Notes under the pieces: generated by a model
Seen by the model: the letters and a program-made list of their open reading frames with translations, nothing else
What the model was told of the DNA's origin: nothing
Databases searched by the model: none
From: Cardiocondyla obscurior
Taxonomy: Eukaryota; Arthropoda; Insecta; Hymenoptera; Formicidae
Length of the DNA stretch: 64,000 bases
Direction: 5' to 3'
NCBI RefSeq assembly: GCF_019399895.1
Contig: NC_091882.1
Coordinates: forward strand, 310,001 to 374,000
Shown here: piece by piece, positions 50,201-63,247 of the stretch
How positions within the stretch are numbered: the first letter of the stretch is position 1
How the letters are laid out: each line of letters starts with the position of its first letter
Program-made: the position numbers and the translations under genes

Positions 50201-50314
50201 ATGTCGAACGCCAACGGGACCGTGGACCGCGCAATTGTAATTATTAAAATAAAAAAAGTCAATTATATTAATCAATGTCCGAATTTAATGACGCGCGCGT
50301 TCTGTAATCCCTAG
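50201..50314 (+). CDS. short plus-strand frame after the candidate leader (37 codons or a first coding exon)
   Basis: The ATG at 50201 has A at -3 and follows about 760 nt of leader-like sequence with short upstream frames. The predicted start is MSNANGTVDRAI. After that the frame turns AT-rich (IVIIKIKK) and stops at 50312-50314. The change of composition at codon 12 coincides with GTAATT, a weak donor, so the real first coding exon may end near 50236 and splice onward. Alternatively this is a non-functional frame in an untranslated leader. I recognise no family from so short a start. Confidence 0.22.
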   Translation: MSNANGTVDRAIVIIKIKKVNYINQCPNLMTRAFCNP

Positions 50315-52450
50315 TTTTTTTTTTTTTTTATTTTAATCAAAAAGAGAAAAGGCATTTCATATCCCGCGAAACATAAAAGCGGAATCGATTATCTTTCTTT
50401 AAGAGCAGCTGGTCTCCGTCGTTACGTCTACATTTCCATTCTGCTTTCCGTATTATCCCATATATTCGCGGTTGGTGGTTTCTGCTTTGCATGCGGCAAG
50501 TCGCGCGGAAATTCGACAAATATGCTGACATACGGAGTTCGTTTATTATTGCCGTAATGGGGCCAGTTGGCGCGAGGAAAACTCGCCGGTGCTATCCGCG
50601 GCTGGGAAATAATCTGAAATCTATGACGATCGTTCGTGACGCTGCGAGAAGCCGCGTAACAGTAAAAACGCCGAGATTACGGGAGGACACGTAAGAATTA
50701 CGTAAAGCCCCGGCGTAATTTTCCCTCCCCCTTTCCTCTCCCTCCGGGTCGCTCGTCGGGAAGGACGCGCGTTTACAATGCCGCGCAAAAAAAAAGAACC
50801 CCGTCGAACGTCTCTTTCGTTCCCGCGGCTCTTTCCCCCTCAGAAAAGATTACGAATTCGATTCTCCCGCGACGCAATTTAATCCCCGGACCTTTAATTC
50901 CGCGGACCGTCGGCGTCGCAGCCTCGCCCGCGATAAAATCAGGAGCCCCAAGATCACGCGAGGAGATACGTCTCTCTTAATCGGGGGGAAACTTTTTAAT
51001 TTCGCTCCCACATGTCCGATACATATATCTCGCGATTATCGGCGCAATTATCAAGGAGGACCTCCGGGTTTGTCTTTTCGAGATACGCCCGGTCGAAAGG
51101 ATGTTCCGCGATGTGGGATTCTCCGCGCTGTGCCCGGAGAGCACCAGTTCCCCGGGGAACCATCCTATATATTCGCGAGGATCGTAACTTACGCCGCGCG
51201 CCTACGAAGTTTGTTTTTGCGCCGGTTTTGCCGTAATATGCGATGTTGCTTCCCCGGGCCGGCGGTAATATATGCGGCTACGATTCCGGAATCTGAAAAA
51301 CGGCACCGGGTAACGAACGACGGGGGGTAAAGGGGAGGTATTCGTTGTTCGAGGGTATCGTCCACTCCCGTTTTTATTTGCCGCCTGTAGTACGCGCGAG
51401 ATTGTTCCCGGGTTCTCGCTTACAAGGCGAAGGGTATTACCTCGGTGCCAGGCGGTGCAATGGAGCGAGCGAAAATGCATTAGAGGCTGAAATCTGTTTG
51501 TTCTCGACGCCGTCTCGTTGTGCAATAATAATCGTTGTGCTAGATACGTCGGGTAATGGATGTAAATACGAGAGAAAGGTGGAGAAGCAAGGGAAAGAGG
51601 AGAGAGAGAGAGAGAGCACTCCTAAAGCCCTTTGAAAATTGAGACCTAAGGCAATTTACGGGGGAAAGGTAAAAAATGAATAATCAAAGCGAGTAGTAAA
51701 GATGAAGCGAAAAGCGGAGTCTCGTTCAACGCAAACAGCAGCATCGATCGCGGGCCACACTTTCTTCCCTTACCTTTTTTTTTTGTCTCTTTCTCTTTTT
51801 CGTTCTCGTCAATTTCCCGGTTTTTTTTTTTTTTCCTTTTCTTTCTCTCTTTCTTTCGCGAGACGAACATCGGCATCGTCTTTTGATGCCGGAAACGGAA
51901 GGGAGCGTGGATTGCCTTAACGATTCGCTTGTTATTCGCCGCCCGTAGTCATTGAAAAACGCGATGTATATTCGAGCAATTACGTTCGCTACTTTCGTTA
52001 CGGATTCGCTGAGATTGCATTGTTAAAAATGCATTGCGGTCTGTAACGATATCTTTGATTTTATTCATACGTATGAAATTTATTAACCTCTTCTCTCTCT
52101 TTTTTTTTATTTTTTTTTCTCCCGTCTTATCATCGAAAAATTCAAGAATCATTTTTCTCCTTAAACTGCCGATTTTTTAAAATAAATTTAAATTTGAAAT
52201 TCAATTTCCCTTTACTACATTTTAATTTAAAAGTTATTACTCCGGCTGTTTGATTTACGATAAATTTTTACAAAGCCAAGGCTGAATTTTAAATAATATG
52301 TTTCGGTCTCACCGAAGAAGAATAATTCGCATTGTGAATTTCAATACACAGCTTGATAAGAATTGTTTGAAAATTTTATTGTGCGATGGAATAAAACGGT
52401 GATTTTGGCATAAATAAATTTATGACGTCGTACGATTAATGTAAGCAACT
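50315..52450. other. gene-free stretch
   Basis: No gene is supported. CpG-rich sequence from 50.5 to 51.6 kb carries short frames; one (50491-50694) ends at a donor-like GTAAGAAT but has no recognisable fold. A GA array lies at 51601-51616 and a long pyrimidine tract at about 51770-51860. Confidence 0.5.
51601..51616. repeat. GA microsatellite
   Basis: Eight AG dinucleotides after a GA-rich lead-in. Confidence 0.85.
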
Positions 52451-52458
52451 TAGAATAG

Positions 52459-52484
52459 AAAAAAAAAAAAAAAAAAAAAAAAAA
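52459..52484. repeat. poly(A) run, 26 nt
   Basis: The longest homopolymer in the window. No retroposon body is recognisable upstream. Confidence 0.95.
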
Positions 52485-52755
52485 GGAAAAGAATAAAAGA
52501 CGTTTTAAAAGCCGCATTATTTGAATTTTTCGTACGCAGTCGATGCATTCCGATTTTGTTTGATGATTTTTCAAGAAATTTCTTTGCACGCGGAAAGAGT
52601 ACTCGTAGAAGCTTTCGATTTCCCGGGAAGCACACCCTTAAAGAACTTTTCCATCTATCCCACACTACACTCGAGATACTTGGAGTAGATTGAACAATCC
52701 TGGCGAGCGTAACGTCGCGAGCGTTAAGCGTGATTCACGGAAGGATCAGGACGAT

Positions 52756-52989
52756 ATGATCAATGATTTCCCCGCCTTTCGCTCTCCTCAACACGGAGTT
52801 TGTCTAATTCGCGATTTGGATAGATTCCACCCAAGACTTTTAAAACCGAACGCTTTCGTCGTAATCCCATCTCCGAGAATTCTTTACTTAGGTTTTTTAT
52901 TCAAAGTTGATTCAAACGGATCTGTTATCATTACGTATTGCAGACAAATAAAAATTGACGATACAGAAAAAAAATATTTCTGCAATTAA
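52756..52989 (+). CDS. hypothetical small open frame, 77 codons
   Basis: I do not recognise this protein. It is listed because its composition is protein-like (mixed hydrophobic and charged residues, for example FVVIPSPRILYLGFLFKV) in contrast to the Arg-rich frames elsewhere. The frame is open further upstream to 52690 without another ATG, so the segment could be an exon interior. No strong acceptor precedes it and no clear polyadenylation signal follows the stop. A chance frame is the more likely explanation. Confidence 0.12.
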   Translation: MINDFPAFRSPQHGVCLIRDLDRFHPRLLKPNAFVVIPSPRILYLGFLFKVDSNGSVIITYCRQIKIDDTEKKYFCN

Positions 52990-55160
52990 ATTCCACAATA
53001 GACTTTCGTCTGATAAAGCTTATATTTCGGATTCTTAACCACGGAGGTAATTAATGTTGAAATTTTTTTAATTACGAAAATAACATCTTAAACTCCGCAT
53101 CCGAAAATTATGTTGAAACATCGCAATTTCAGTTATAGCGATGTTGTATAACTCTAACTGGAAAATATGTTGCGCACTTCTGGAATTTGTATTTCGTATA
53201 CTGCGTAATTTAATAATACGCATTATTATGATTATAATACATTCCTCATTCGCTTCGAAAATACCTGCCGCCCGAGCTATTCGACTCGCTCTAAAACGGT
53301 CGGGATCGCGTTTTAAATCTAACGGCGAGCCTCCGGACGTATCGAGAGCCGGTCAATAGATTTCGCGAATCGATTGGTCTAATAACGAGTGGGATACGGG
53401 TCGCCTGTAATTGAAATACGACAGGTCGATTGACTCGGGATCGCGATTACGATTCGACGAGCGTGTAACACGCGAGGCGGAACAATTGCTTAAGAGACAC
53501 GGGCGGCGGCTAGTAAATCTTCCGCGGAGCCTCCCTCCCCGCTCAATTCGGACTGTGTATGCATCAAATTTCGTTTCCATCGGTGCGCGCAAGGAGAGAA
53601 AGAGAGGAGGAAAAAAAAAAAAAGGACTTGCCGCGGCTCGGGCGCGGTCGACGAGAGACAGATGGAAACGGAAATTGCGACCAAATAGAGCGTTCGTAGC
53701 AAGATCGGGGTGAGGGCGATCCGGGAGCCGCGCTTCGCGGCGCACGTATCGGAAATAGAAGAGAACCGAATCGTTTAATGCCGGCAGTCGCTGCGGCGGC
53801 AACCGCTCTTTCGCGGGGAGCTCGAGCTCGAAAATTTTAGCATGCGAAACTTTTTCAATAACATCCGTATAATCTCTCTGTCTCTCTCGGTCCCCCGTCA
53901 TTTCGCGCTCTTTGCCTTTTTCTCGCGCTCCCAATGGGATCGTTCGGTACCCGCTCGATTCCCGCTTCGGGACCTCCTCACAGGTCCAACTTATCCGGGA
54001 TAACGAAGACACCGAGCGCGGAATCGTCGCGATGGCGAACGCTGACGGATAGCGACGCGGTTGTTTCCACGCGTTACTCTTCCTCGTGGAATTACGGGTG
54101 TTATTTGCTTCCCGCTTTTCCCCTCCCGCCCTCGCCCGCGAATGATCAAGATTTCAATTTGGAAAATCCTTAAGCTTAATGAGACTTAATGCGTTCGTGG
54201 TTGATTGCGGGCGAAAGTCCTTAGCTTCCCGGGCTTGGAAACCGAAATGGAACACGTTCTCGCGACAACGTTTCTCGCGGGGGAGGGAGTAATTCGTATC
54301 GACACAAAGACGTATTACGCGGACGTACACGATTGCGGCAGACGTGACCTAACGCACTCCCTACGTTACTAGAAATCGTGGTAAAAAAAAAAAAGAGGGT
54401 GCCTACTGCGGCGGGATGAAACATGGAAAATTGGATAGAGAGGTCGGTTGAAAGAATGCGGTTTCTGTACGTGTTCCGAGGCTCTTTATGCAACAACGAC
54501 GTTGAAATAAAAGGCAAATAAGCAGGGAGCGCGCAATAAGACGACGAAAAGTAGAGAATGACAAGAGAAATAGAACAGAAATTCAAGACGTCGAAATGTG
54601 CCTCGCAACAATTTTCGATGAGCGTTCGGCACCGCCGCTCTACATCTCCGTCTGTGTCACCGTCCGCGCGATCCGAAACGTCGGCGTTTAATTTTATGAG
54701 ACGGGGACGTATTTTTGCCCTCTCTTTCATAATCGTAATTAATTTCTAAAGTTATAATCCGCGAGGATCTCCTTTTACTGTTTATTTGTAGAGGGGACTT
54801 TGTTTCTCCCGCTGGAAGTTTAATTTTCAAGTTTAATTTAAGTTTTAATACCAGAATATTCAATTCTTGCTATATAGTACACCGGAGGCGGCTTCGTAAA
54901 GAAACCCCCGCAGTCGGGAGAAATAACGCACGGTTACCTTCCTACGACGTGAAAAATATTCAACTATCGGCGGCGACGGAAATATATACACACATGAATA
55001 CGGATATATATATCACGCAAGGGGAAGGGAGGGCGGATTATTAATTAACTTTCCACAATCTTATTTCATCCGTACAACGTATTTTCACGGGCAGCCGAGG
55101 GAATGGCGATTCTTGTCCATTTTCGGCACTTCCGGCCGGTGAAGTGCACCTCGAGCTCAC
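52990..55160. other. gene-free stretch
   Basis: No gene is supported. An AT-rich start (53.0-53.25 kb) gives way to CpG-rich sequence with overlapping frames on both strands (up to 219 codons on the minus strand at 53353-54012), all without domains. Short A-runs occur near 53609 and 54381. Confidence 0.5.
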
Positions 55161-55273
55161 CTTTGAGGAACAGGCATCGACGACGACGACGGTGATGACG
55201 CGGCACTCGTCGTTGATGAAATCACTTACAAACTGCCAGAGTCGCGGTTCACCGCCGCCGTCGTCGTCTACGA
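55161..55273 (-). CDS. candidate minus-strand exon, 113 nt (unknown product)
   Basis: On the minus strand a very long pyrimidine tract leads to TTCCTCGACAAG as first AG, then 113 nt, then the strong donor GTGAGCTC after TCAAAG. One frame, entered with one carried base, is open and reads VDDDGGGEPRLWQFVSDF then INDECRVITVVVVDACSSK, exiting at a codon boundary. That phase matches the entry of the exon at 46336-46417, so it could be an upstream exon of the same gene. The Asp and Val runs come from GAC/GTC triplet repeats, a warning sign for a chance frame. LWQF recalls ETS domains, but what follows does not match. Confidence 0.22.
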
Positions 55274-55302
55274 CTTGTCGAGGAAGTCGGTTAAATCGTA
55301 CA

Positions 55303-55430
55303 GCAGAAAAAGAAGAAAGAGAGATAAAGAGAAAGAGAGAAGACGGTGGGGCGCGACGAAATAAAAAGAGAGAAATAAGGGGAAAAAAAAAAAAAAGAAT
55401 AAAGAGAGAGAGGAAGAAGAGCGAAGAAAT
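55303..55430. repeat. purine-rich low-complexity tract
   Basis: Almost pure A/G on the plus strand for about 130 nt apart from a short GTGGGGCGCGACG break. On the minus strand it is the pyrimidine tract in front of the candidate exon at 55161-55273. Confidence 0.85.
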
Positions 55431-58400
55431 AGACGCCTTGTGAATAGCAGGATGTGAACGAAACGAATGAGCTCTTGGGAGAGAAGGCCGGCCGCGCGAA
55501 TGAGTGTGTAAGGAGCGTGGGACTGTGATTGTTCAGCCCGGGCGCCCTCCGTCTCGCCTCGCCTCGCCTCGCCCGCCTCGCTTTTTGCGGAAATGACGAC
55601 GACGTGCGTCGTGCTAATAACATTGCCTTTCAGCGTGGCGGGCTTCGGGGATCCTTTTTCAGAAACTACGGGAAGACCTTTCGCCGTGTCTTTGGCCGCG
55701 TCGCGTCGCGCGCGGTGGCATTTCGCGATGTAACGCGGCGTAAAGAGACGATGTGTCTAGCGGTATTACGTTGCGCTGCAGCTATGAAAATTAGTACAGC
55801 GAGAGTTTGTCGAGGAACAGAGAGAAAATTAATATAACCTTCTCTAAATAGGAGGAAGGAAGAGAGAGAGAATTAATACGATGAATCGAGAAGCGCCCGC
55901 GAGAACGGGCGGGACAGACAGAAGAAGATATTTAAAAGAGGGCTAAAATATTAGATCGTCTCTCGGGCACTACGCGAACGGCGACACTTTTCAGCGATAT
56001 ATTAATCCGAATACTTCTTTTAGCGCGGGGAGGGAGAGGGGGGGTGTTTAACGGCATAAAAAGTAATTAAACGTTCAGTTAATAACGGGCCCGCGCGTGG
56101 TCCGAAAAATTATAAACGCAGCGACGCCGGTCCGAAGGGGCACGTGCGTTATTTAACTTTGATTCGAAATCGATACGTAACAATGATTAATAACTGCAAC
56201 GTTACGCGGCAATAACTGGCTCATTGGAGTTATGGCGGTTACAACTTTTCGCGTCTTGTTTTATGTACATCTCCCGTGAAACGTGGCACATATATGTATT
56301 AAGTTTATAAATGGGAAATCGATGGACGAAATATATATCACGCTCGACGTATTCATTGTTAAAACGTATCTAATCAAACGGCGATTGTCGGGGCCAAAGA
56401 ATACGATTTTGCAGGAGGAGAGGAGGAGAGTTCGTTCGCGCGCTGACAAATGTTAATTTAACCGAACGGGGAAGGGCCGCGATAAATTAGCGGCGCGAAT
56501 CTGAATCTCTGCAGGCGATTTTGCAATTTCTCGCTCTTCCGCGCGCCGAGGGATGCAAAAATCCACGCGCGTCGCCGGGTATTGTGTAAGACGCTCAAGT
56601 ATGGAAATGCGCGGCGACAATAAGGAACGTCGCCTTCGTCGATTGAAAATTCGCGTTCGGCTCCTTCGAATTTTCCACGACGCGCAGATCGATTCGCGGA
56701 TGCGGCTGTCGACGCGACGTCGAGATAAAGGCGGTAAGGGAGACGTAAAGCGAAAATATTCTCGCATATTGATCACGAGCTTTATACGTCGGGCGGAATA
56801 TCAAGCGCGATTTTGCATACCGATGAATATATCGAGTGCCGTAAGTGCGCCGGAATGTGCTACTCGTTAGCGCAGCAGCAGCCGTCGGCAGGCGCGGAAC
56901 AAAAGTGCGATGCAGATCAACGCGGGCGTTAAGCTTCTCTTCATTGTTCAAGACCTCGGCGATAAATCATCCTTTTTTTCTCTCCCCTCCCTCCTTCCGG
57001 TAATGTTAACCGTAATTCACGTAAACTTACATGATAATAGAGCCATTTGAGCGGTCAATTAATCAAACGTTCCGACGTGTATTGCGAGATATGTCGTAGG
57101 TAAATAGTTTAATGATAACATTTCACTCATTTGTGTCAGAACTTGATTTTTTTTATTTTTTCTTTTCCATCCCTCACGACGGCGTAATCACTGTAATTCG
57201 CGTGTCCGTGCGTATGTTCCGATTCACACGTGACGCCGAGTGGCCCTTGTCACGTACCGGATACCTTTCCCTTCCCCGTCCGTTTCTTATTGCGAAACCG
57301 GGAGAACGAGATCCGTTCGGATGACTTATCGGGCGTGGCACTACCTCGCGATCTCGTTCAGCGTTTGACGTCAATGGCCGGCCGATACATTTTTAAGGAA
57401 CGCCGGCCGTTCGATCTAGACAGCGCGGGAATGGCCTGATAATACATTCATGTCGAATCCATCGGATCGTGTTACACGGGACGGTATTGGCGATTCGGGC
57501 GCACGAAATATTAAAATCCCCGACGTTTTCTCTCGACTTCCTTCCTATTACGTCTGAGACGTATAGAACGTTTCATTTAGGTGCATATTTTACGCGGTCG
57601 AACGCATTGGAGTTTACATATGTCCAACATATTTGTTTATGGTCATTAAAGTGTGGACGAGATAACCCTTTTTTATTTTTTTTTATATTTTTTTTTGGTT
57701 TTATTAATTTTTTTTTTTTTTTCCTTTCTTTTCTTTAAGCACGTCGAATTTTTTTAAACCACTTTCGAACGTTTGTCGCGTTAGAAAATCTGTACGTACG
57801 GTCTAATCTGTAACAATATGCCGAAATTTAAAGTATCTTATTATAAACTTTACTGTGCTTTACATAATCCGAACTTAAAACTTGGGCCGATACGGTCGAA
57901 CGGCAGTTTTAGCCGGGTATCAGCGTCAGCCCAGCCAACTAACTTCGAACGATCGATCATCGGAGTATCACGCCGCGAAATTTCCGAACAACTATGTCAG
58001 CCGCGAGAGCATAAGCTTATCATCGAAGAATGATCAACCTGCTGATTTTCTGCCCGGACTGCGGGATCGTTTCTGCGCACGTTTTATAGCTGGTACGGTC
58101 AGTGCGTCTCTAAAGCGCGAAAAGAAAGGAACGGCGTCCAAGAGGCGCACGTATCACACCGTCTAAGCATCGTCTTTTTTTTTTTTTTCCCTTCTTTTTT
58201 TCTTTTATCTCTCTTTCTCTTTCTGTCGTGAATAGAAGCGTTGGGTGAAATGGCCAGTCGGAACGAAGGGAAAAAGAGGAGAGAAACGAGGACACCGACG
58301 ATGACGCGTCGTAAGCTGAGCATGAAATCATTTATCTCCGGGATAAGCGCCGACGACACTCTTTCTTCCTTCTTACATGGATTTAAAGTTTTTTCGTTTT

Positions 58401-59058
58401 CTTTCTCTCTCTCGCTCCCGTTTCCAACCCAGCTAGCCGCGCGGCCGCGCGACCGCGCGGCGCATTTCGCCGTCATTTCACCCGGGTGTCGGGAAAACGT
58501 TGCGGGTCGTAACTTATCTCGGTTACGGTACTCCACTCGGAAATTTCCGCGTCAAACTCCCCGCGTCGTTGTCGCACGATCGTCGGACGGATGAGAAACC
58601 GACCGCGACGGTACGCGTTAATTCTGAATAATGGGACACCGTCTGGGAATCCTGCGCCTTACGACGAAGAGACGCCGGGCTCGATCCGTTACACGCGCGA
58701 TGTCCTCTTTCGCGACAGTCGATGCAGGGACACTCTCGAGACGCGAAAAAGTTCTCAAGTGGTCTTCCCGGTAAAAGTCACCCTTACATTTGCGCGCCCG
58801 CGTCTCCCTACAAAACTGTCACGAAGTATAATATTCCCAAGCGCTCACCTTTTTATTATACCGGCCGGCATATTTTTCGGATTTCGAATCCAGACGTTTC
58901 GGCGAAAGGATTTTCCCTCGGGCCACGACGGACGAAGCGAGACAGTGATGTACGTGTATATCTCCGTTAATAAAGTTCGCGAATGAAACATATTTGATGC
59001 ACCGCGAATTTTAAGTAAATAATTCGTTGGCGCAAGTTTGTTTGAGTTTAGAACTTCT

Positions 59059-59084
59059 GATTGCTTCTAGTCTAAGAAGCAATC
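59059..59084. repeat. perfect 10-bp hairpin, 6-nt loop
   Basis: GATTGCTTCT and AGAAGCAATC pair perfectly around AGTCTA. Flanking bases do not extend the stem, so it is too short for a conventional microRNA precursor. Confidence 0.8.
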
Positions 59085-59844
59085 TTTGCTATGCTTTCTC
59101 TGTAACTCACACGTTTTCAATTTTAATAAGATTTACTTTCAAATTAGATTTAAAGCATGTGTGTAAGTGTGGCGCGAGAGATAAAATGACTGCTGACAGA
59201 TTTCATCAGATTTCCACCGCATAATGTGGCGATAATAACAACTTTCGTTTTTGGATATTAATTTCAGAGCCACTTGACAAGTCCATGAATTAAAACTATG
59301 AAAAAAATTTAAGTTTATCTTAATCTTCGCGGAATGAAATTGACTTCAATGCAGATAAGGTTTTTTTTTTCCCTTTTTTTCTGCGATATTCTATTTACAT
59401 CGCGTTCTTTCTACGTCTAATAAACATTCGTCGCAAGTACACGCGCCGAGGAATTTCTTTTCAAGTATTTTTCAAGTATCTCGACAATGGCGAGGTTACA
59501 GAGACGGCATCGTTTTATACTTGCTATTTAATTTTTGACATGAAACATTCTGTTAAGATAGAATTGACCAAAGAGGATAAAATATTTTAAAGAATTTTCG
59601 TTCACAACTGGCTGGCGGAAATTTTGCTCTAGAAGTCAATTCCTCGTTTTTCTCACACTGGAATTTTGGAAATAGAACGTTGAAAAGAATGCGCGAGAGG
59701 GAAGTTAAATTGGCCGCAACCACATCTGACTTTGTATAAAAGACGACGTAAGATTACGTTTAAAAAAGACTCGCTATGCAAATAATCTGTTCTTTTTTTT
59801 TCAACGTGAAACAAATAACCGCTGTCACCTTTTCTCAAAGCGGG

Positions 59845-59851
<7 letters not shown>

Positions 59852-59876
<25 letters not shown>
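59852..59876. repeat. GA microsatellite
   Basis: Twelve AG dinucleotides after an A-run. Confidence 0.9.
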
Positions 59877-62800
59877 ACTGGCCGAAAAATCGGCCTCTAG
59901 TTCACAACATGGGTTTCCTCCTTGAAAAATACGTGCAAGACACGTATTATTCAAATTTCCGCGTCGAGAGCACATAACGTTACCTTACAAAGCCCGGCAT
60001 ACACAGACGGGGCGTTTTTATTTGATTTGAAGCGTTGAATATCAAAGGCGAGATGCGAACGGAGTACACGTACGGAACAACTTGCACATAAGTGCGAATA
60101 ATAATTTGAAAGAAACAACAGAAGAGATATTTGCGGGAGATGTGCCAGAAATATAAAGCGCTTTTTTTTTATCGGTCATAAATGCCGGCTTGAATGTCGA
60201 AAAAGAAAAGTGCTGACGCACCATGGAACAACAGAATAATTTGTCTTTTGATATTTATTTTTAAGAGATAAAATTTCGCAAGGAAAGATGTGTCTGCCGT
60301 TCAATTTATTTCGTTTGCGAATCGCGTTTCGGCGCAAATCTAATATTAACGGGGTTTAAATAAAAATACACAGCAATTTATATTGTTCTGCCTTTTTTCC
60401 CTTCTCTTTTTCTTTTTTTCTTCCTCGACCTTTTTTCTTTTTTTTTTTTTATCTCTTTTACAAATTTTAGATCCGTCAAAATTAGTTTTACCTTATGTAC
60501 TAAAGTTACGTGTCTCACAAGAGATACGAATGAAAGAGCTTTTCTGGAAACTTGATGATATTTCCTGCACATAACCGCAAATTTCTTCTCGGAATTCCAG
60601 ACAGAGGGGGAGAGGGAGGGAAATAAAAAAGGAAAAATCAGGTCGTGGGTCATAAAAATGCCCTTGGCGTTTCTCACTTGATGGAGACCGAAACAATGGG
60701 GCCAGGCTCTACGTAGCACGTCATTAGTCGCCACCTCTCGCTATTTATATGATAATACAATTTTACGACACTGCTCTAGCTCGCAAATAATGCTTCCGCC
60801 GTCTTCGAATAATCTTTGCGACTTTTCTATCGCCGATCGTGAGTGCCGAGGTGCAAGATGGTGGGCGGTTATCGATGACAAAGAGGCATTTGCGAACGTA
60901 AAAGACTCGGGCGCGCCGTAATGACATTTATCGCGCGATTGCCCGTTAGTTGCGAAAAGCATCGGGGTACGCCGGGAAACGCGCTTGTGACATTCCGACG
61001 GTTCAGATCATCGCCGATGATATGGAAAATTCAACGCGCGGAACGTACGGGTCAATCGCAAAAATAATATATTCATGGACATCGTAATGTTATTAAATTA
61101 AGCGAGCATGCCAGATACGAATCCCCGACCCGATGAATCCGAAGTAAATTATGATATTCATAAATTTACGGGGCGAAAATACTCGCACGCGAGCGGCGGC
61201 ACCGAGCCCCCGACTCATCGAGCTGATGCTATCGAGCCTCTAATCGCCAGTATAATATCATAGCTGGTTGGTTAGACTAAGCCAGGATGAATCAGGTCAC
61301 AGCGTAGATACGGTTGACTTTAACGGTTTAACTCGCTGCAGTCGATTATAGACAATCTACACGTAATTACAAATACGATTTAACAATTGCTCGAAATACA
61401 TCGGCATTATTAACATCCGGTCCGCATCGTCGGATCTTCGTTTTGTCTTTCGCGGACGATTTTAAACTCCAGCTATTATCAATAATTGTATATTATTTTG
61501 CAGAATTATTTTCCGCGCGAGCAATTGCGACAACGCCGACGTCTCGTACCAGATATGCGCTCGTTGGATTACGTATCCGCGTTGAGAAAATATCGATAAA
61601 GCTTTGTCGTCGGCAAAATGTTTAGACGTTGAACCCGGCTCGGTTTAACTTATCAATTATCGAGTATTCAAGAAAATATTCGTAGCGCGAAAAGCTACGG
61701 AAAAATCTACGTATTGACATATGTAATGTATTTTTCTCGCGACGTTGCATGTATAATTCCGGCTGCGCGTATCCGAGCGGAAATTGAAATCCATCAAACG
61801 CTCTGAATACTTCACCTATTTCGCTTTAGTGCCCGAACATTCGCGTATGAGCAAGTCAATCTTTCGTTTTGACGTACTTTCAATATTTGCGCGTGATATA
61901 TCTTTGATATGATCCTCGCTAATTGAGAGCTCTTGCTAATCAAATAAAAAAGCGTTACGCCTTTAATAAAAATGTCCAAGTGCCGGTGCTGCCGAATAAT
62001 AATAAAAAGATTAGAAGAACGGGAAATCGAAATCCGCTGGATCAAACGATTCGATGGGGGAAAAAAAAAATCTTTTTCATCAAACTTGAAGGGAACATTA
62101 ATTTTTCAGGGGAGTAAAGGTGATTTATAAATTCCGTTCTTTATTTAATTTCCATCAGGGAAAAAATTAACGAATTCTCCTCAATTAAATCCTTTTTTTT
62201 TCCCTTCCTCCCCTCCTCGCTGATTTTTTTTTTTAAGCGATAATTCCAATTGCAGACAAAAGCCACATTGAGCTCGCATTATTTTAGCGCCTATAACTAT
62301 GCTATCGATTACGCTTGCGAAATACACGCGCGCATGCACTCGTACAGCAGCGGCGGTCGTGAACCCCTTCAAATAATCCGCAATTCGACCGGGCTCACGT
62401 AGTGCCCGAGCGTTAATTAGCCCCGGCGTGTTTTCGTCGACCGGATCTCGCCCTTGGATCTCCACCATCCGTCTCGTCCAGCGCCGCCGGGCCGTCGGGA
62501 ATTCCGGTTTCTGAGGAAACCACTGGAAGCATTCGCGCCCTGGCTTCGAAATTCGCTACCGTGCACGCTACGCGAATACAAACCGGGGGCGGCCGCGGGA
62601 GGGGTGGCGAACGGGGCTCTCCATCGGCCCTCCACGTACGCTTTGGATCCCCCTCGTCGACAACCTTCCCAACCCCACACGTCCGTCCTCACCAGCCATT
62701 CATCAGCGGCGCGAGCACGGCGTTTGAGACGCTATTACGTCCGCCCAACCCACGGCAGTTTCGGCTGCCGTTGATCTCCCGTCTTCTCGATGGTGTACGT

Positions 62801-63210
62801 ATTCACGAGACACGCGCAACGCGCACGTACAATCCACGTGCCTGCCAATACACGCGCGTACTAACTACGCCAGATCGTCTATGCAACTGTCGCTTAAGGG
62901 CGCGCGTGTGAATGCCGACGCGGAAACGTTAGATGATGAACTTAATCAGGCCAGCTCCTCAATGTCTCATTTCCGTCCCGCGCGTCATCGGGATCATTTA
63001 GTGCGATAAAGATTACGCCGAGAATCCGAAAGTTTGAATCTCTCTGAACGCCCTCGTGAATTCCGCGAGCGGAAAATTAAAGAGAAAAAGGACTGTCGCG
63101 ACAAGTGGATTTATTTTCAGTCCGCGAATGTACTTGTCGAATAAGAATACTCGACGTCGAGAAGTTTTAATGTTAGTAGCTTGGCTCTTACTTTTTTTAT
63201 TTTTATTTAA

Positions 63211-63247
63211 TTATTATTATTTTATTTTATTTTATTTTATTTTAATT
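63211..63247. repeat. TTA and TTTTA short tandem repeats
   Basis: Three TTA units pass into five TTTTA units, a compound AT microsatellite. Confidence 0.85.

Noticed and set aside
50491..50694. Walker-A-like MGPVGARKT in a 67-codon frame
   Set aside because: The invariant Gly before Lys is Arg, and nothing that follows resembles an ATPase. The frame is short.
53353..54012. 219-codon minus-strand open frame
   Set aside because: Low-complexity Arg-rich sequence with a Phe run from an A-run. No domain or splice support.
55161..55273. ETS-domain resemblance (RLWQFV) in the minus-strand frame
   Set aside because: Only four or five residues agree, and the following sequence lacks the ETS tryptophan and recognition-helix pattern.
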